Source: Simiduia aestuariiviva (GTDB lineage: Bacteria > Pseudomonadota > Gammaproteobacteria > Pseudomonadales > Cellvibrionaceae). From it: 64,000 bases of DNA. Both the position numbers and the translations under genes were made by a program. Where the stretch lies: contig NZ_JACHXZ010000002.1 in NCBI RefSeq assembly GCF_014192475.1, forward strand, positions 170,120-234,119. Reading direction: 5' to 3'. The notes beneath the pieces were generated by a model. The model did not search any database and had not been told where the DNA came from. It saw only the letters and a list, made by a program, of their open reading frames with translations. Shown piece after piece: positions 55,235 to 64,000 of this stretch; position 1 is the first letter of the stretch; every line of letters begins with the position of its first letter.

Positions 55235-55864
55235 TCAGCGGTCCCGGCGATCACCCACAATTCTCGCAGGTGATCCTGCAACAATTGCATAGGGTGGCAC
55301 ATCACGCGTTACGGTGGAGTTTATGCCGACCACAGCGTGATCACCTATGGTGACGCCATCGGTGACTGCACAGGCCGCGCCAATCCATACATCACACCCT
55401 ATTACAATGCCTCTCGACGTTGTCGGCTGGTCCATCAATGGACGATCAAGCGATATGCCGTGGTTAAACGCATAGAAATGGCAGCCGGCGGCAATGCGGG
55501 TATGGTCGCCAATTTGGATGCCGGCTCTACCGCCTTCAAGTCGGCAGCCTTGGTTTAAAGAAACCTTTTTTCCCAAAACAATTGGACCGTGCAGATAGCA
55601 ATCTGCCGCGATATAAGTGCCTTGGTGAATGTCGATGTCTCGACCGGGTTCGGCGAACAAAGTTGCTGATGATGCGAGGAAGCAATCGCCTTCAAAGTGA
55701 ACGGTTTCCATGGCGCTGAGCGTTGATTGTAGCGACTCCTGCCAGACTTTGGCCCACGCCAGGTGTTTTGGCTTTAGCGAAAAGTACAACCAAGGCATGT
55801 ATTCAAGGCGGCGTTTATGCTGCGCACGAAAAGGGTCATCTGGCGATGTGGGGTGTTCAGTCAT
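55235..55864 (-). CDS. Hexapeptide-repeat acyltransferase
   Basis: Left-handed beta-helix acetyltransferase-type protein of 209 aa. The hexapeptide repeats run through HQGTYIAADCYLHGPIVLGKKVSLNQGCRLEGGRAGIQIGDHTRIAAGCHFY, and the C-terminal part has IVIGCDVWIGAACAVTDGVTIGDHAVVGINSTVTRDVPPYAIVAGSPARIV, typical of maltose/galactoside O-acetyltransferases, with the catalytic His probably in FYAFNHGIS. The acceptor is unknown. The ATG at 55864 is chosen; the open frame extends 12 codons further. It lies 62 bp downstream of nhaB on the same strand. Confidence 0.82.
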   Translation of the reverse strand: MTEHPTSPDDPFRAQHKRRLEYMPWLYFSLKPKHLAWAKVWQESLQSTLSAMETVHFEGDCFLASSATLFAEPGRDIDIHQGTYIAADCYLHGPIVLGKKVSLNQGCRLEGGRAGIQIGDHTRIAAGCHFYAFNHGISLDRPLMDQPTTSRGIVIGCDVWIGAACAVTDGVTIGDHAVVGINSTVTRDVPPYAIVAGSPARIVGDRRDR

Positions 55865-55926
55865 GTGGCTAGCAGGGGGGTTACAGCCCGCCAGACCCAA
55901 TGTCTGGCGGGCAGTGTCAAAGAGGA

Positions 55927-57426
55927 TTAGATATTGTAGGTAACTGCGTAAAGCCCGATACCACCGAGAACGAACGTATAGGGCAGCGCCATAATCACCA
56001 TTCGACCATAGGACAATCGAATGAGGGGAGCCAGAGCAGACGTCAACAGAAAGAGAAATGCCGCTTGGCCATTGGGTGTCGCTACACTCGGAAGGTTTGT
56101 ACCGGTATTAATTGCAATGGCTAGCTTCTCAAAATGGGGGCGGTCAATAGTGCCTGCCACTAGGGCGGCTTTGACTTCATTGATATAGACAGTAGCAACG
56201 AACACATTGTCGCTGATCATCGACAGCACGCCATTGGCAATAAACAGCATGGGCGGTTGTTGCGCCGGATCCAGTGCCAGTACCCAATTGGTAATTGGCG
56301 AAAAGAGGTGTTGCTCATGAATCACCGCCACAATCGCAAAAAACACCACGAGTAGTGAGGTGAACGGCAGGGCCTCTTCAAACGCGTGGCCAATCTGATG
56401 CTCTTCGATAATGCCGTTAAATGCCGTTAGGAGCACGATAATCATCAATCCAACCAAGCCAACCTCTGCCACGTGGAAGGCGAGCGCGAAGACTAAAATG
56501 ACTGCGCCCACCGCTTGAATAATCAGCGCCGCCTTTTCAGTGGGCGTGCGATTTTCATCCATTTCTGTGGCGTATTGCTTTAATACAATGCGAACGTTGT
56601 CTGGTATTTCAGCGCCGTAGCCAAACCAGCGCAATTTTTCGAGTGCGACACAGCACAGTAATCCACCTACAAGAGTAGGCATGGTCACCGGTGCCATTTC
56701 TAGGAAGAATCTAATAAAGTCCCAGCCGGCTTTTTCGGCGATCAAGAGGTTTTGGGGCTCGCCGACCAGCGTGCATACGCCGCCCAGTGCGGTGCCGACA
56801 GCGCCATGCATGATGAGGCTGCGCAAAAAAGAGCGGAATTGATCGAGGTCTTCGCGGTGGTATTCCACCACCCCGCTATCATCGCCGTGGTCGTGTTTGC
56901 CCGTGTTGTGGTTTGAGGCCACCTTGTGGTACACCGAATAGAAGCCCACTGCCACGCTGATGAGTACCGCGGTTACCGTTAACGCGTCTAGGAAGGCCGA
57001 CAAAACAGCGGCAACAAAGGAGAACAAAAGAGATAGCAATACTTTTGATCGAACGGTTACCAAAATCTTGGTGAACACAAATAGCAACAAATTTTGCATG
57101 AAATAGATGCCGGCCACCATGAACATCAGCAGCAAGATCACCTGGAAGTTGGCGAGCACCTCTTGATAGATGGCGTCCGGCCCAGCCATACCGAGAATGG
57201 CGGCTTCGAGCGCTAAAAGGCCTCCTGGTTGAAGGGGGTAGCACTTAAGCGCCATGGCCAAGGTGAAGATGAATTCACCAATGAGCAGCCAGCCTGCGAC
57301 GAAAGGGTCAATCAGGAACATTACGAAGGGGTTAATGATCAAAAAGCAGATGATCGTCGTTTTGTACCACTGCGGTGCCTGCCCGAGAAAGTTCTTGAGC
57401 AAGGCATGTGAAATGGTTTTAGGCAT
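55927..57426 (-). CDS. nhaB: Na+/H+ antiporter NhaB
   Basis: Inner-membrane sodium/proton antiporter of 499 aa with about 12 membrane helices. It follows NhaB throughout: [63 protein letters not shown] at the start, [27 protein letters not shown], and [20 protein letters not shown] with [39 protein letters not shown] near the end. It is divergent from fimL, and the order nhaB - fimL - nudC matches Pseudomonas. A 28-bp AT-rich palindrome lies in the shared upstream region. Confidence 0.96.
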   Translation of the reverse strand: MPKTISHALLKNFLGQAPQWYKTTIICFLIINPFVMFLIDPFVAGWLLIGEFIFTLAMALKCYPLQPGGLLALEAAILGMAGPDAIYQEVLANFQVILLLMFMVAGIYFMQNLLLFVFTKILVTVRSKVLLSLLFSFVAAVLSAFLDALTVTAVLISVAVGFYSVYHKVASNHNTGKHDHGDDSGVVEYHREDLDQFRSFLRSLIMHGAVGTALGGVCTLVGEPQNLLIAEKAGWDFIRFFLEMAPVTMPTLVGGLLCCVALEKLRWFGYGAEIPDNVRIVLKQYATEMDENRTPTEKAALIIQAVGAVILVFALAFHVAEVGLVGLMIIVLLTAFNGIIEEHQIGHAFEEALPFTSLLVVFFAIVAVIHEQHLFSPITNWVLALDPAQQPPMLFIANGVLSMISDNVFVATVYINEVKAALVAGTIDRPHFEKLAIAINTGTNLPSVATPNGQAAFLFLLTSALAPLIRLSYGRMVIMALPYTFVLGGIGLYAVTYNI

Positions 57427-57559
57427 ATGTGGTCCCAATCAAGCGAAAGCTTGAATTCTCCTGATGTTGTTTGTTATTACGAGAGTAGCACCGAAAATAC
57501 TATTAGCATTACAGCGTGCATAATCCCACGTTAAGCCGGCCCTCAAGAGACTACTGAAA

Positions 57560-57587
57560 TTGTTAAAAATATCAATATTTTCAACAA
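57560..57587. promoter_or_regulatory. 28-bp AT-rich palindrome between nhaB and fimL
   Basis: TTGTTAAAAATAT and ATATTTTCAACAA form 13-bp arms with one mismatch around a 2-bp centre. It is 134 bp upstream of nhaB and 188 bp upstream of fimL, inside the 348-bp divergent gap. No T run suits a terminator, so a protein-binding site is more likely. Confidence 0.6.
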
Positions 57588-57774
57588 GATCGCTGGCGAA
57601 ATAGAAGCAATTGCTTGATTATAGTCACCAATTGAATCGGCATACTATAGTTAGTGATATTTCTTGGCCCTTGGGTATTATCGCTCCGTTTTGGGCGGCC
57701 AACGCCCGTGTGCAGTGGTTCTCAACGATTTGGCATCCGTTTTAGCAGATGCCCTAGGTTATGGAAGGTAATGC

Positions 57775-59481
57775 GTGACTACTCAATCGATCAATCTATC
57801 CTCACTAAAGCTGGTGCGCGAAGAGCTGCTGTCGACGATCGAGGCCAGCGCCTCCAAACTTGAGCAGTTTGTTGCCGATCGCGAAAATGGCGATCTGCTG
57901 CAAGGCTGTATAGACGGTATTAAGCAAATCAGCGGTACCTTAAGCGTCGTGCAGCTCAAGGGTGCAGATCTGCTGGCGCAGGAAATTCTGGCGTTGGCGC
58001 AGGAAATCACAACCGGTCAAAACGATGAGGCAGATCAGTTCATCTCCACGCTTACCTCTAGCTTTTTTATCCTGCCTCGCTATCTAGAGTATGTGCTGCA
58101 AACTAAGCGCAATATGCCCGTCCTATTGATACCTGCCATCAACGAAATGCGGCAGGTGCGCCGAGCGCCGCTGTTGAAGGACAGCCATTTCTTTGAAGCC
58201 CAAGTCAAGATTGACCGGGGCAGTGCAGGGCAGGCAACTGCTGTTATGGCTGAAGACTTAGCCGCATTGACCCGTCGCCTGCGCCATATGTATCAGGTTG
58301 GGCTGCTCTCTGTGTTGCAAGGTAAGCAGGTCAAACCTTCTTTGAGCATGATGCAGCGCGCGCTAGAGCGGCTCGAAATCATCAGCCGCGGCAGACCACT
58401 AGGGAAATTGTGGTGGATAGGCTCGATCGCCCTTGGCGCCATGGCGCAAAAGGCCATGGAGTTGACCAAGGGCCGCAAATTGCTTTTGAGCACGATCGAT
58501 CGCGAGCTGAAACAGCTGCAAAAGCAGGGGCCGGCGCACCTCGATAAGGAGCCCACCGCTGATCTGTTAAAAGATTTTCTCTATGTGGTAGCACTGTCAG
58601 ATTCCGATGACGAGCGAATTAAGGCGCTACTCGCAGGTAGCCGCGTCACCCCTTTGGGTTACACCGATGCGGAATTAAGGCGGGAGCGGGATGCATTAAG
58701 AGGGCCCAGTGCCAATACCATTAGTTCAATGGTGACCGTGCTTAAAGACGAGCTTAGCGCCGTAAAAGACATGCTCGAACGGGCGTCACAGGCGGGGTCC
58801 TGGGCGCCTGAAGAAAACGACGAGTTAGTGGGCAACCTCAGTAAAATCTCTGAAATTCTCTCCGTGGTGGGCTTGGTGTCAGCCAGCAATACCCTGCGTA
58901 CCGAAATCGCAAAAATTGCCGCGTGGAAGCAGTCCGGCGAGGCCCCGGCCAACAAAGAGCTGCTGGAGGTGGCCGATTCACTGCTTTATGTTGAGAGCAC
59001 GGTCTCTGGGCTGGGTACGCTGAATTTGTCCGACGACCAGCTGGCCCGAATTAACAGCGGTTCGCGCACCGATATCATCGCAGGCAACCAAATTGTGGAG
59101 GCTGAGGCATTGGTCTTCCAAGAGGCCGAGGCGGGCTTGTCTATGATCAAGCGCGCACTCAGCTCCTACTCCGAATCGGGCTTTGATCGCGGCCATATCA
59201 AGAATGTGTCCACAACGCTGGCGACAATTCGCGGCGGCATGGGGGTAATTGGCTTGACGCGTGCAGCCAAGGTCACCGCCGCTTGTCAGGATTTTGTCAC
59301 TGAAGCATTGTTAAACAATGACCACCCTGAAATGTTGCCGCAAATGTTAGAGACCTTTGCCGACGCGGTGATAGGACTGGAGTACTACATGGACTCTGCG
59401 AAAGCCGACAAAGATGCCGATGACAATGTGCTTAAAATCGCAGAAGAAAGCCTCGAGGCCTTGGGCCACCCTATACAATGA
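57775..59481 (+). CDS. fimL: FimL-like protein (ChpA N-terminal homologue, type IV pilus/c-AMP regulation)
   Basis: All-helical cytoplasmic protein of 568 aa resembling FimL of Pseudomonas (about 573 aa), which is homologous to the N-terminal part of the hybrid kinase ChpA and acts on twitching motility and cAMP. It shows LKGADLLAQEILALAQEI and RRAPLLKDSHFFEAQVKI in the first third, and an Hpt-like four-helix region near 440-560 (EAEAGLSMIKRALSSYSESGFDRGHIKNVSTTLATIRGGMGVIGLTRAAKVTAACQDFV). That region lacks an evident phospho-accepting HXXKG. Context (nhaB before, nudC after) strongly supports the name. GTG start after GGAAGG. Its stop overlaps nudC (ATGA). Confidence 0.85.
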   Translation: MTTQSINLSSLKLVREELLSTIEASASKLEQFVADRENGDLLQGCIDGIKQISGTLSVVQLKGADLLAQEILALAQEITTGQNDEADQFISTLTSSFFILPRYLEYVLQTKRNMPVLLIPAINEMRQVRRAPLLKDSHFFEAQVKIDRGSAGQATAVMAEDLAALTRRLRHMYQVGLLSVLQGKQVKPSLSMMQRALERLEIISRGRPLGKLWWIGSIALGAMAQKAMELTKGRKLLLSTIDRELKQLQKQGPAHLDKEPTADLLKDFLYVVALSDSDDERIKALLAGSRVTPLGYTDAELRRERDALRGPSANTISSMVTVLKDELSAVKDMLERASQAGSWAPEENDELVGNLSKISEILSVVGLVSASNTLRTEIAKIAAWKQSGEAPANKELLEVADSLLYVESTVSGLGTLNLSDDQLARINSGSRTDIIAGNQIVEAEALVFQEAEAGLSMIKRALSSYSESGFDRGHIKNVSTTLATIRGGMGVIGLTRAAKVTAACQDFVTEALLNNDHPEMLPQMLETFADAVIGLEYYMDSAKADKDADDNVLKIAEESLEALGHPIQ

Positions 59482-60311
59482 TGCAATTTATACCAGGCCT
59501 GAGTCACCCTAAGCTGGCTCATGCTCGTCGCTGGGTGACGGTAAATGCCGAGGGGCAAATTCTACAAAATCAGCTTGGTCAGTTTTTATTCGATCACCCT
59601 CTAGAAGCCCCCCCTGAGTCCGACTTCCTGGTGGGGCAGCTATCGGACGGAGGGCGCCTAATAGATTGTTACTGTCGAGTCATATCGAACAGCAACGCCG
59701 GCGTTGATGGTTACGAATGGGTGGGCTTGCGTAAACTCCTGATGACTGAAGATGAGGCGCTGTTTCTCTTGACTGGCGCGGCAGTGCAATTGGCCAGTTG
59801 GGTGCGGGATCACAAATTTTGTGGGCGATGTGGCGGTTTGAATGAGGCGCTGGGTCATGAGCGTGCGATGCATTGCCATCGCTGTGACCTTCACCATTAC
59901 CCACGCTTATCACCCTGTATTATTGCCCTTATTACACGCGGGAATGAATGCCTGTTGGCCGTTCATAAGCGATCCAAGGTGCCCATGCACACCGCGTTGG
60001 CTGGTTTTGTAGAACCAGGCGAATCCTTAGAGATGGCGGTGCAACGAGAAGCTTTTGAAGAGGTTGGTTTGCACGTGGTTGAGCCGCGCTATGTAGGAAG
60101 CCAGCCCTGGCCGTTCCCTGGGCAGATGATGATGGGCTTCCACACTCAGGTCGCGCCCGATGCCGGCCCAATACGTTTGCAGGACGATGAAATAGACTCG
60201 GCGGGGTGGTATCGCTTTGATCAGCTACCTGAATTGATTCCCCCAATCCAGTCACTTTCAGGCCAACTCATCGCGAAATTTGTGGCGAATTGCCAACAGC
60301 GCTACCAGTGA
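59478..60311 (+). CDS. nudC: NAD-capped RNA / NADH diphosphatase NudC
   Basis: Nudix hydrolase of 277 aa that cleaves NADH and removes NAD caps from RNA. A zinc ribbon precedes the catalytic part (CGRCGG ... CHRCDLHHYPRLSPC, four Cys). The Nudix box is GFVEPGESLEMAVQREAFEEVGL, and the NudC-specific SQPWPFPGQMMMGF motif follows. ATGATG at the start overlaps the fimL stop by 4 bp, so they are coupled. Confidence 0.95.
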   Translation: MMQFIPGLSHPKLAHARRWVTVNAEGQILQNQLGQFLFDHPLEAPPESDFLVGQLSDGGRLIDCYCRVISNSNAGVDGYEWVGLRKLLMTEDEALFLLTGAAVQLASWVRDHKFCGRCGGLNEALGHERAMHCHRCDLHHYPRLSPCIIALITRGNECLLAVHKRSKVPMHTALAGFVEPGESLEMAVQREAFEEVGLHVVEPRYVGSQPWPFPGQMMMGFHTQVAPDAGPIRLQDDEIDSAGWYRFDQLPELIPPIQSLSGQLIAKFVANCQQRYQ

Positions 60312-60399
60312 CTCAAAAAACCAGTTCGGGTATTGTGCGACTAACGCGTTGGCGTAGAAAAGAATTGAACGATGTTCGAGAATAAGCAAAGGAAACGCT

Positions 60400-61050
60400 A
60401 TGTTCTACTACCTCATTGCAGGTTTAATTATTATCGGGGGCTCGTGCTTACTCTTTTTTGCCGCACGACTTTTGGGTGAGAAATCCTGGTTGCTTGGGTT
60501 TTTTAAAGGGTTGTCAGGCCTTGCGGTTGCAGGCTTCGGCGCACTGTTGATTTTGCTGGCCCTCGATCTTTTGGGGTACAAGCAGGTGTTGTCCGAAAAG
60601 CCGATCGCAACAATCAGTTTTGAGCAATTAGGTGAGCAATCTTTTCGTGCTGTGTTGCTTGAGACCGATGGTCGGGAGCGACGTTTCAACATTGCGGGCG
60701 ATCAATGGCAATTAGATGCTCGTATTATACGTTGGCCACTAATGCTTGCCGGCGTGGGTGCCAAGCCCGCCTATCGTTTGGATCGTTTAGGGGGGCGCTA
60801 TTACTCGTTAGAGAAGGAGAGGCAAAGTAATCGTACCGTGTACGATCTTGCCGAAGAAGGGCACTGGTTAGACCTTTGGCCGCTGATGATGTCAATGAGT
60901 GATTGGTTGCCCATGCACGCGCAATACGGCAGCGCCACCTATTTACCAATGGCAGACGGCGCGCTGTATACCATTTCACTTTCCAGTAGCGGTTTGACAG
61001 GAAAGCCGTTAAACGATCCCGCCCAGCAGGCGGTCAAACGTTGGCAGTAA
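60400..61050 (+). CDS. Conserved hypothetical membrane protein
   Basis: Protein of 216 aa with two N-terminal membrane helices (YYLIAGLIIIGGSCLLFFAARLL, LSGLAVAGFGALLILLALDLLGY) and a soluble domain of about 140 residues (PIATISFEQLGEQSFRAVLLETDGRERRFNIAGDQWQLDARIIRWPLML). I recall similar genes next to nudC in Pseudomonas, sometimes labelled efflux pump without evidence. The soluble part probably lies in the periplasm. It falls between nudC and sohB on the same strand with gaps of 88 and 34 bp. Confidence 0.72.
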   Translation: MFYYLIAGLIIIGGSCLLFFAARLLGEKSWLLGFFKGLSGLAVAGFGALLILLALDLLGYKQVLSEKPIATISFEQLGEQSFRAVLLETDGRERRFNIAGDQWQLDARIIRWPLMLAGVGAKPAYRLDRLGGRYYSLEKERQSNRTVYDLAEEGHWLDLWPLMMSMSDWLPMHAQYGSATYLPMADGALYTISLSSSGLTGKPLNDPAQQAVKRWQ

Positions 61051-61084
61051 ACTGGTTAAATTTAGACTTTAAAGAGGATAATTT

Positions 61085-62143
61085 TTGGAATTTCTAATGG
61101 AATATGGCCTGTTTTTGGCTAAAACCGTTACCTTGGTTGTTGCGCTGGGTATAGTGATTGGGCTGATTCTGTCTGCCGGTTCGCGTGATAAAAAAGATCC
61201 GGACGGCCAAGTTGAAGTGCGTCGGCTAAACGATCATTACGATGACGTAAAAGACATGATGCAGTCCGTGTTAATGGATGAGTCTGAATACAAAGCGTTA
61301 TTAAAAGCCGAAAAGAAAAAAGAGAAGGCGCAGGCGAAAGCTAAAAAATCTGCTGCCAAAAATAATACAGAGGCGCCGGCTACGGAACAAAAGCGGGTCT
61401 TTGTTATCGATTTTGAGGGTGATATCCGCGCGTCTGCTACTGAGGCGTTGCGTGAAGAAATCACAGCACTGCTCTCTGTCGCTAAAGCCGGCGATGAAGT
61501 GGTGGTTCGGTTGGAGAGCGGCGGTGGGATGGTGCACAGCTACGGTTTGGCGGCCAGTCAACTACAGCGTATCACCGATGCTGGCGTACTATTAACAATC
61601 TGTGTGGATAAAGTCGCTGCCAGTGGCGGTTACATGATGGCCTGTGTGGCGGACAAGATATTGGCCGCGCCCTTTGCCATTGTGGGTTCTATTGGCGTGG
61701 TTGCTCAAATGCCTAATTTTCATCGATTGCTGAAGAAAAATGATATTGATTTTGAACTGATAACCGCTGGCGAGTACAAGCGCACATTGACTATGTTCGG
61801 TGAAAATACCGATAAAGGACGTCAAAAATTTGTTGATGAGCTGGAGGACGTACACGGTTTATTTAAGCGCTTTATCACTGCCCATCGCCCCGTTGTCGAT
61901 GTAGAAAAGGTCGCTACAGGCGAAGTGTGGTTTGGTCAGCAGGCCATAGAAAACAAGTTGGTGGACGATATCAAGACCAGTGATGAATACATTACCAGCC
62001 AATATGCCGATGCGCAGGTGTTTGAATTGCGATTTGAATTGCCAAAGAGTTTGCCCCAGAAACTGGGTTTGGCTGCGGAAGGCGTGATCGATCGTGCAGT
62101 CACGAAAGCTTGGCAAACGCTAACTCAGAGGTTCTCGGCCTAA
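61085..62143 (+). CDS. sohB: Inner-membrane serine protease SohB (S49 family)
   Basis: Signal-peptide-peptidase-like protease of 352 aa. The start MEFLMEYGLFLAKTVTLVVALGIVIGLIL matches E. coli SohB (MELLSEYGLFLAK), which fixes the TTG at 61085 as the start. A Lys/Ala-rich linker (KAEKKKEKAQAKAKKSAAK) follows, then the S49 domain with the nucleophile Ser180 in VAASGGYMMACVADKI and the general-base Lys232 in TAGEYKRTLTMFGENT. AGAGGA precedes the start. Confidence 0.93.
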   Translation: MEFLMEYGLFLAKTVTLVVALGIVIGLILSAGSRDKKDPDGQVEVRRLNDHYDDVKDMMQSVLMDESEYKALLKAEKKKEKAQAKAKKSAAKNNTEAPATEQKRVFVIDFEGDIRASATEALREEITALLSVAKAGDEVVVRLESGGGMVHSYGLAASQLQRITDAGVLLTICVDKVAASGGYMMACVADKILAAPFAIVGSIGVVAQMPNFHRLLKKNDIDFELITAGEYKRTLTMFGENTDKGRQKFVDELEDVHGLFKRFITAHRPVVDVEKVATGEVWFGQQAIENKLVDDIKTSDEYITSQYADAQVFELRFELPKSLPQKLGLAAEGVIDRAVTKAWQTLTQRFSA

Positions 62144-62181
62144 TTGCTGGAATCAATTTGTTCACGACCAAACGCAAACAT

Positions 62182-62209
62182 AAAAATGGCCCATAACGGG
62201 CCATTTTTA
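62182..62209. terminator. Bidirectional terminator between sohB and the antiporter gene
   Basis: AAAAATGGCCC / GGGCCATTTTT stem with a 6-nt loop. It gives T-rich ends on both strands and lies 38 bp after sohB and 29 bp after the convergent antiporter stop. Confidence 0.88.
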
Positions 62210-62238
62210 TGGGGAAAACCTTCTTGACCTATGCGGCG

Positions 62239-63408
62239 CTAGTCGCGTCTCAACTTATCTGACACTGCAATGGGGTTCGGGTAGTTGAATACAACGATAT
62301 AGCTACTCACTAAAAATGTAATGATGGCGGTTGCCTGAATGAGCGTGGACGCTTTTTCTCCAATCAGTGATGCGTTGATGGCGACAAAGGCAATGAGCAA
62401 GCTAAATTCACTGATTTGACCCAGTCGAAAGCCAATGTCCCACGCCAGTCGGTTTTCCTCGCTTTGTTTGCGCAATAGAAAACGGTAGGTCACGGGTTTT
62501 AATACCAACACCATGATGGCCATAACGGTCGCGCTCAGGGCAACCGCGGGTAGTAAATCTAAATTAAAGCGGGCTCCGATAGAAAAGAAGAAGATAATCA
62601 AAAAGAAGTCGCGTAGTGGCTTAAGGCTGATGGCGATGTACTGGGAAATAGGGCTGGTTGCGAGCGTAATTCCGGCAATGAACGCACCAATCTCAGCAGA
62701 TAAGCCTAGATATTCAGATAGTTCGGCCATGCCCATGCACCAACCAATGGCCAATAAAAAGATGTATTCATGAAATCGATCGAAGGTTTTGATGAGATGC
62801 AGCAGGACCCAGCGTACAAATAGCCATGCCGCAACCGCCACCAAGGGAAGCGCCGCGAAAGTTTTGCCGAGTGTGGGGAGATCGACCTTGCCTAGGTCGC
62901 CGCTGAGTAACACCATTAAGCAGACTATGGCGAGAAAATCCTGTAGCAACAGCAGGCCCACCATTAGGTCGCCGGTGTGCTTGTGGTGCAGCACTGTAGT
63001 GGGGAGCAGCTTAATACCGATGATCGTGGAGGAAAACATCATGGCCATGCCAATGATTAGGTTTTCTAAATGGCTAAAGCCAAATAACCAACCTATGGCA
63101 TAACCCGCGCTGGCAAACAGTGCGGAGCTTATGAGTCCAATGTGGGTGGCTTGCTTCAATACCGAAAACAGGGCCTTGGGTTGCATGTCTAGACCGAGTA
63201 GAAAAAGCAAAAATACAATGCCCACCCGTGAGATCTCACTGATGAGTTCCACATTCGTGATGAGCTGAAAGCCATAGGGGCCAAGTGCCATTCCGAGCAG
63301 TATGTAGGCTACTAGCAAGGGTTGGCGGCTATACAAAGCGAGGGATGCCACCACCGCAGCACCGGTAAATATCAGAAAAAATGATTGAAATAGTGTGGGG
63401 TCAGCCAT
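62239..63408 (-). CDS. Cation:proton antiporter, CPA2/KefB-type
   Basis: Integral membrane protein of 389 aa with about 11-12 helices and no cytoplasmic TrkA-N domain. Family segments: QPLLVAYILLGMALGPYGFQLI, GIVFLLFLLGLDMQP, MAMMFSSTIIGIKLLP, LLLLQDFLAIVCLMVLL, LSAEIGAFIAGITLATSPI, LRDFFLIIFFFSIGARFNL and RLGQISEFSLLIAFVA. It probably exchanges K+ or Na+ for protons; the ion cannot be told. The short length implies either a truncated CPA2 form or a separate regulatory subunit. AGGAG precedes the ATG. Confidence 0.88.
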   Translation of the reverse strand: MADPTLFQSFFLIFTGAAVVASLALYSRQPLLVAYILLGMALGPYGFQLITNVELISEISRVGIVFLLFLLGLDMQPKALFSVLKQATHIGLISSALFASAGYAIGWLFGFSHLENLIIGMAMMFSSTIIGIKLLPTTVLHHKHTGDLMVGLLLLQDFLAIVCLMVLLSGDLGKVDLPTLGKTFAALPLVAVAAWLFVRWVLLHLIKTFDRFHEYIFLLAIGWCMGMAELSEYLGLSAEIGAFIAGITLATSPISQYIAISLKPLRDFFLIIFFFSIGARFNLDLLPAVALSATVMAIMVLVLKPVTYRFLLRKQSEENRLAWDIGFRLGQISEFSLLIAFVAINASLIGEKASTLIQATAIITFLVSSYIVVFNYPNPIAVSDKLRRD

Positions 63409-63469
63409 AAAACGCTCCTGTTGGCTAACAGTGTAATCAAGATCTGTACCACTGACGAATGAGAGTCAT

Positions 63470-63498
63470 AAAATAAAAATGCCCGCAAATGCGGGCAT
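63470..63498 (-). terminator. Intrinsic terminator after the DUF934 gene
   Basis: Minus strand: ATGCCCGC / GCGGGCAT stem with a 4-nt loop followed by TTTTATTTT. It ends the transcript entering from the right edge before the antiporter promoter. Confidence 0.85.
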
Positions 63499-63506
63499 GG
63501 ATCAGA

Positions 63507-63998
63507 TCAGGTGCGGCGTCGAAACAGCGGTCGGGGTTGATCAACCGACGCCTGATAGTGTTCGGTGAAATCAGCAAGAGATTCGATGGCGGAGTTTAAG
63601 TCCGTGCCTTGCCGAAAATCCATGGCGTCAAAACCACAGCGCCTCAGGAAGTGCGCTTGATCCTGAAGTACATAGCCAAATGCGCGCAATTCACCACTAA
63701 ATTGATGACGCTCCCGTGCGAGCCTACCCAGTGAGAAGCCTCGGCCGTCCACAAAGGCGGGGAAGTGAATAGCGAGCAGTGCTAACTGTGACAAGGTGTC
63801 GGTTAGTGCATCGAGCGTTTCATCGCTATCGACCCAAACGCCGTCAACACCGAGCGCAGAGAGCGCTTCAGTTTGTGACACCCACAGCGACAGTGGCACC
63901 ACATCGGTGCGGTTTTGGACTGCAGTTAGGTCGCTATCTTTGGGCAAAAATTGGCGGTGGCATTCCACTATTGCCTCGTTTTTAACTAGCCTTGGCAT
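63507..63998 (-). CDS. DUF934 family protein of the sulfite reductase neighbourhood
   Basis: Cytoplasmic protein of 163 aa: VVPLSLWVSQTEALSALGVDGVWVDSDETLDALTDTLSQLALLAIHFPAFVDGRGFSLGRLARERHQFSGELRAFGYVLQDQAHFLRRCGFDAMDF is the DUF934 pattern. In Pseudomonas and relatives this gene directly follows cysI (sulfite reductase) and is thought to support sulfite reduction. Only 2 bp lie between its ATG and the window edge, so the partner gene cannot be checked. The ORF appears complete. Confidence 0.87.
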   Translation of the reverse strand: MPRLVKNEAIVECHRQFLPKDSDLTAVQNRTDVVPLSLWVSQTEALSALGVDGVWVDSDETLDALTDTLSQLALLAIHFPAFVDGRGFSLGRLARERHQFSGELRAFGYVLQDQAHFLRRCGFDAMDFRQGTDLNSAIESLADFTEHYQASVDQPRPLFRRRT

Positions 63999-64000
63999 AA

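Overview
The window looks like a chromosomal segment of a free-living, probably marine or soil gammaproteobacterium of moderate GC. This rests on the genes and their order: an scpB-like tail followed by rluB, ygiQ, rapA, deaD, yejK, rdgC, bolA, trhO and etfBA/etfD. The order nhaB - fimL - nudC is the same as I know it from Pseudomonas. A lineage near Cellvibrionales or Pseudomonadales fits best, but that is inference. No rRNA, tRNA, CRISPR array, transposase gene or prophage was seen.

Layout. 0-3.6 kb: tail of a probable ScpB with a GACGCA hexanucleotide array, then rluB and ygiQ. 3.7-7.5 kb: a small accessory stretch with AT-richer genes (a lipoprotein, yaeQ, an alpha/beta hydrolase, a decayed small exported protein) among five copies of a dispersed ~112-bp palindromic repeat. 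7.5-15 kb: katG; a possible pterin group (SDR, YhhQ-type transporter, PTPS/QueD-family enzyme with an ExxHGH motif); ggt; and a periplasmic binding protein. 15-24.3 kb: a seven-gene minus-strand operon and a divergent TetR gene. Its order SDR, carboxylase beta, acyl-CoA dehydrogenase, hydratase, carboxylase alpha is that of the Pseudomonas atuBCDEF cluster for acyclic terpenes (citronellol/geraniol). A BKACE-family gene sits where atuA would be, and an extra acyl-CoA dehydrogenase closes the operon.

24.4-27.6 kb: a secreted protein built of 11-residue charged repeats, then a tightly overlapping three-gene operon. This encodes a ZorA-like MotA/TolQ channel protein with a long cytoplasmic tail, a ZorB-like MotB/OmpA protein, and an unrecognised 154-residue Cys/His-rich protein. 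It is the best candidate here for an undescribed system, because the known Zorya effectors are absent and the third protein takes their place.

27.7-43 kb: bolA, trhO, two lipoprotein or unknown genes, rdgC, sirB2, DUF4202, the beta-alanine catabolic set bauC-bauA with divergent bauR, tesB, a TetR regulator, DUF4823 and DUF1285 genes. 41.5-45.3 kb: etfD and divergent etfBA with a PsrA-like box between them; these would take electrons from the acyl-CoA dehydrogenases of the terpene operon. 45.4-55.9 kb: rapA, an lpxL/htrB-type acyltransferase, deaD, yejK and several hypotheticals. 55.9-64 kb: a hexapeptide acetyltransferase gene at 55.2-55.9 leads into nhaB, fimL, nudC, a membrane protein, sohB, a CPA2 cation/proton antiporter and a DUF934 gene of the sulfite-reductase neighbourhood.

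Intergenic features recorded include intrinsic terminators, candidate promoters and operators, a 24-bp perfect palindrome next to rdgC, and an AT-rich 28-bp palindrome between nhaB and fimL.
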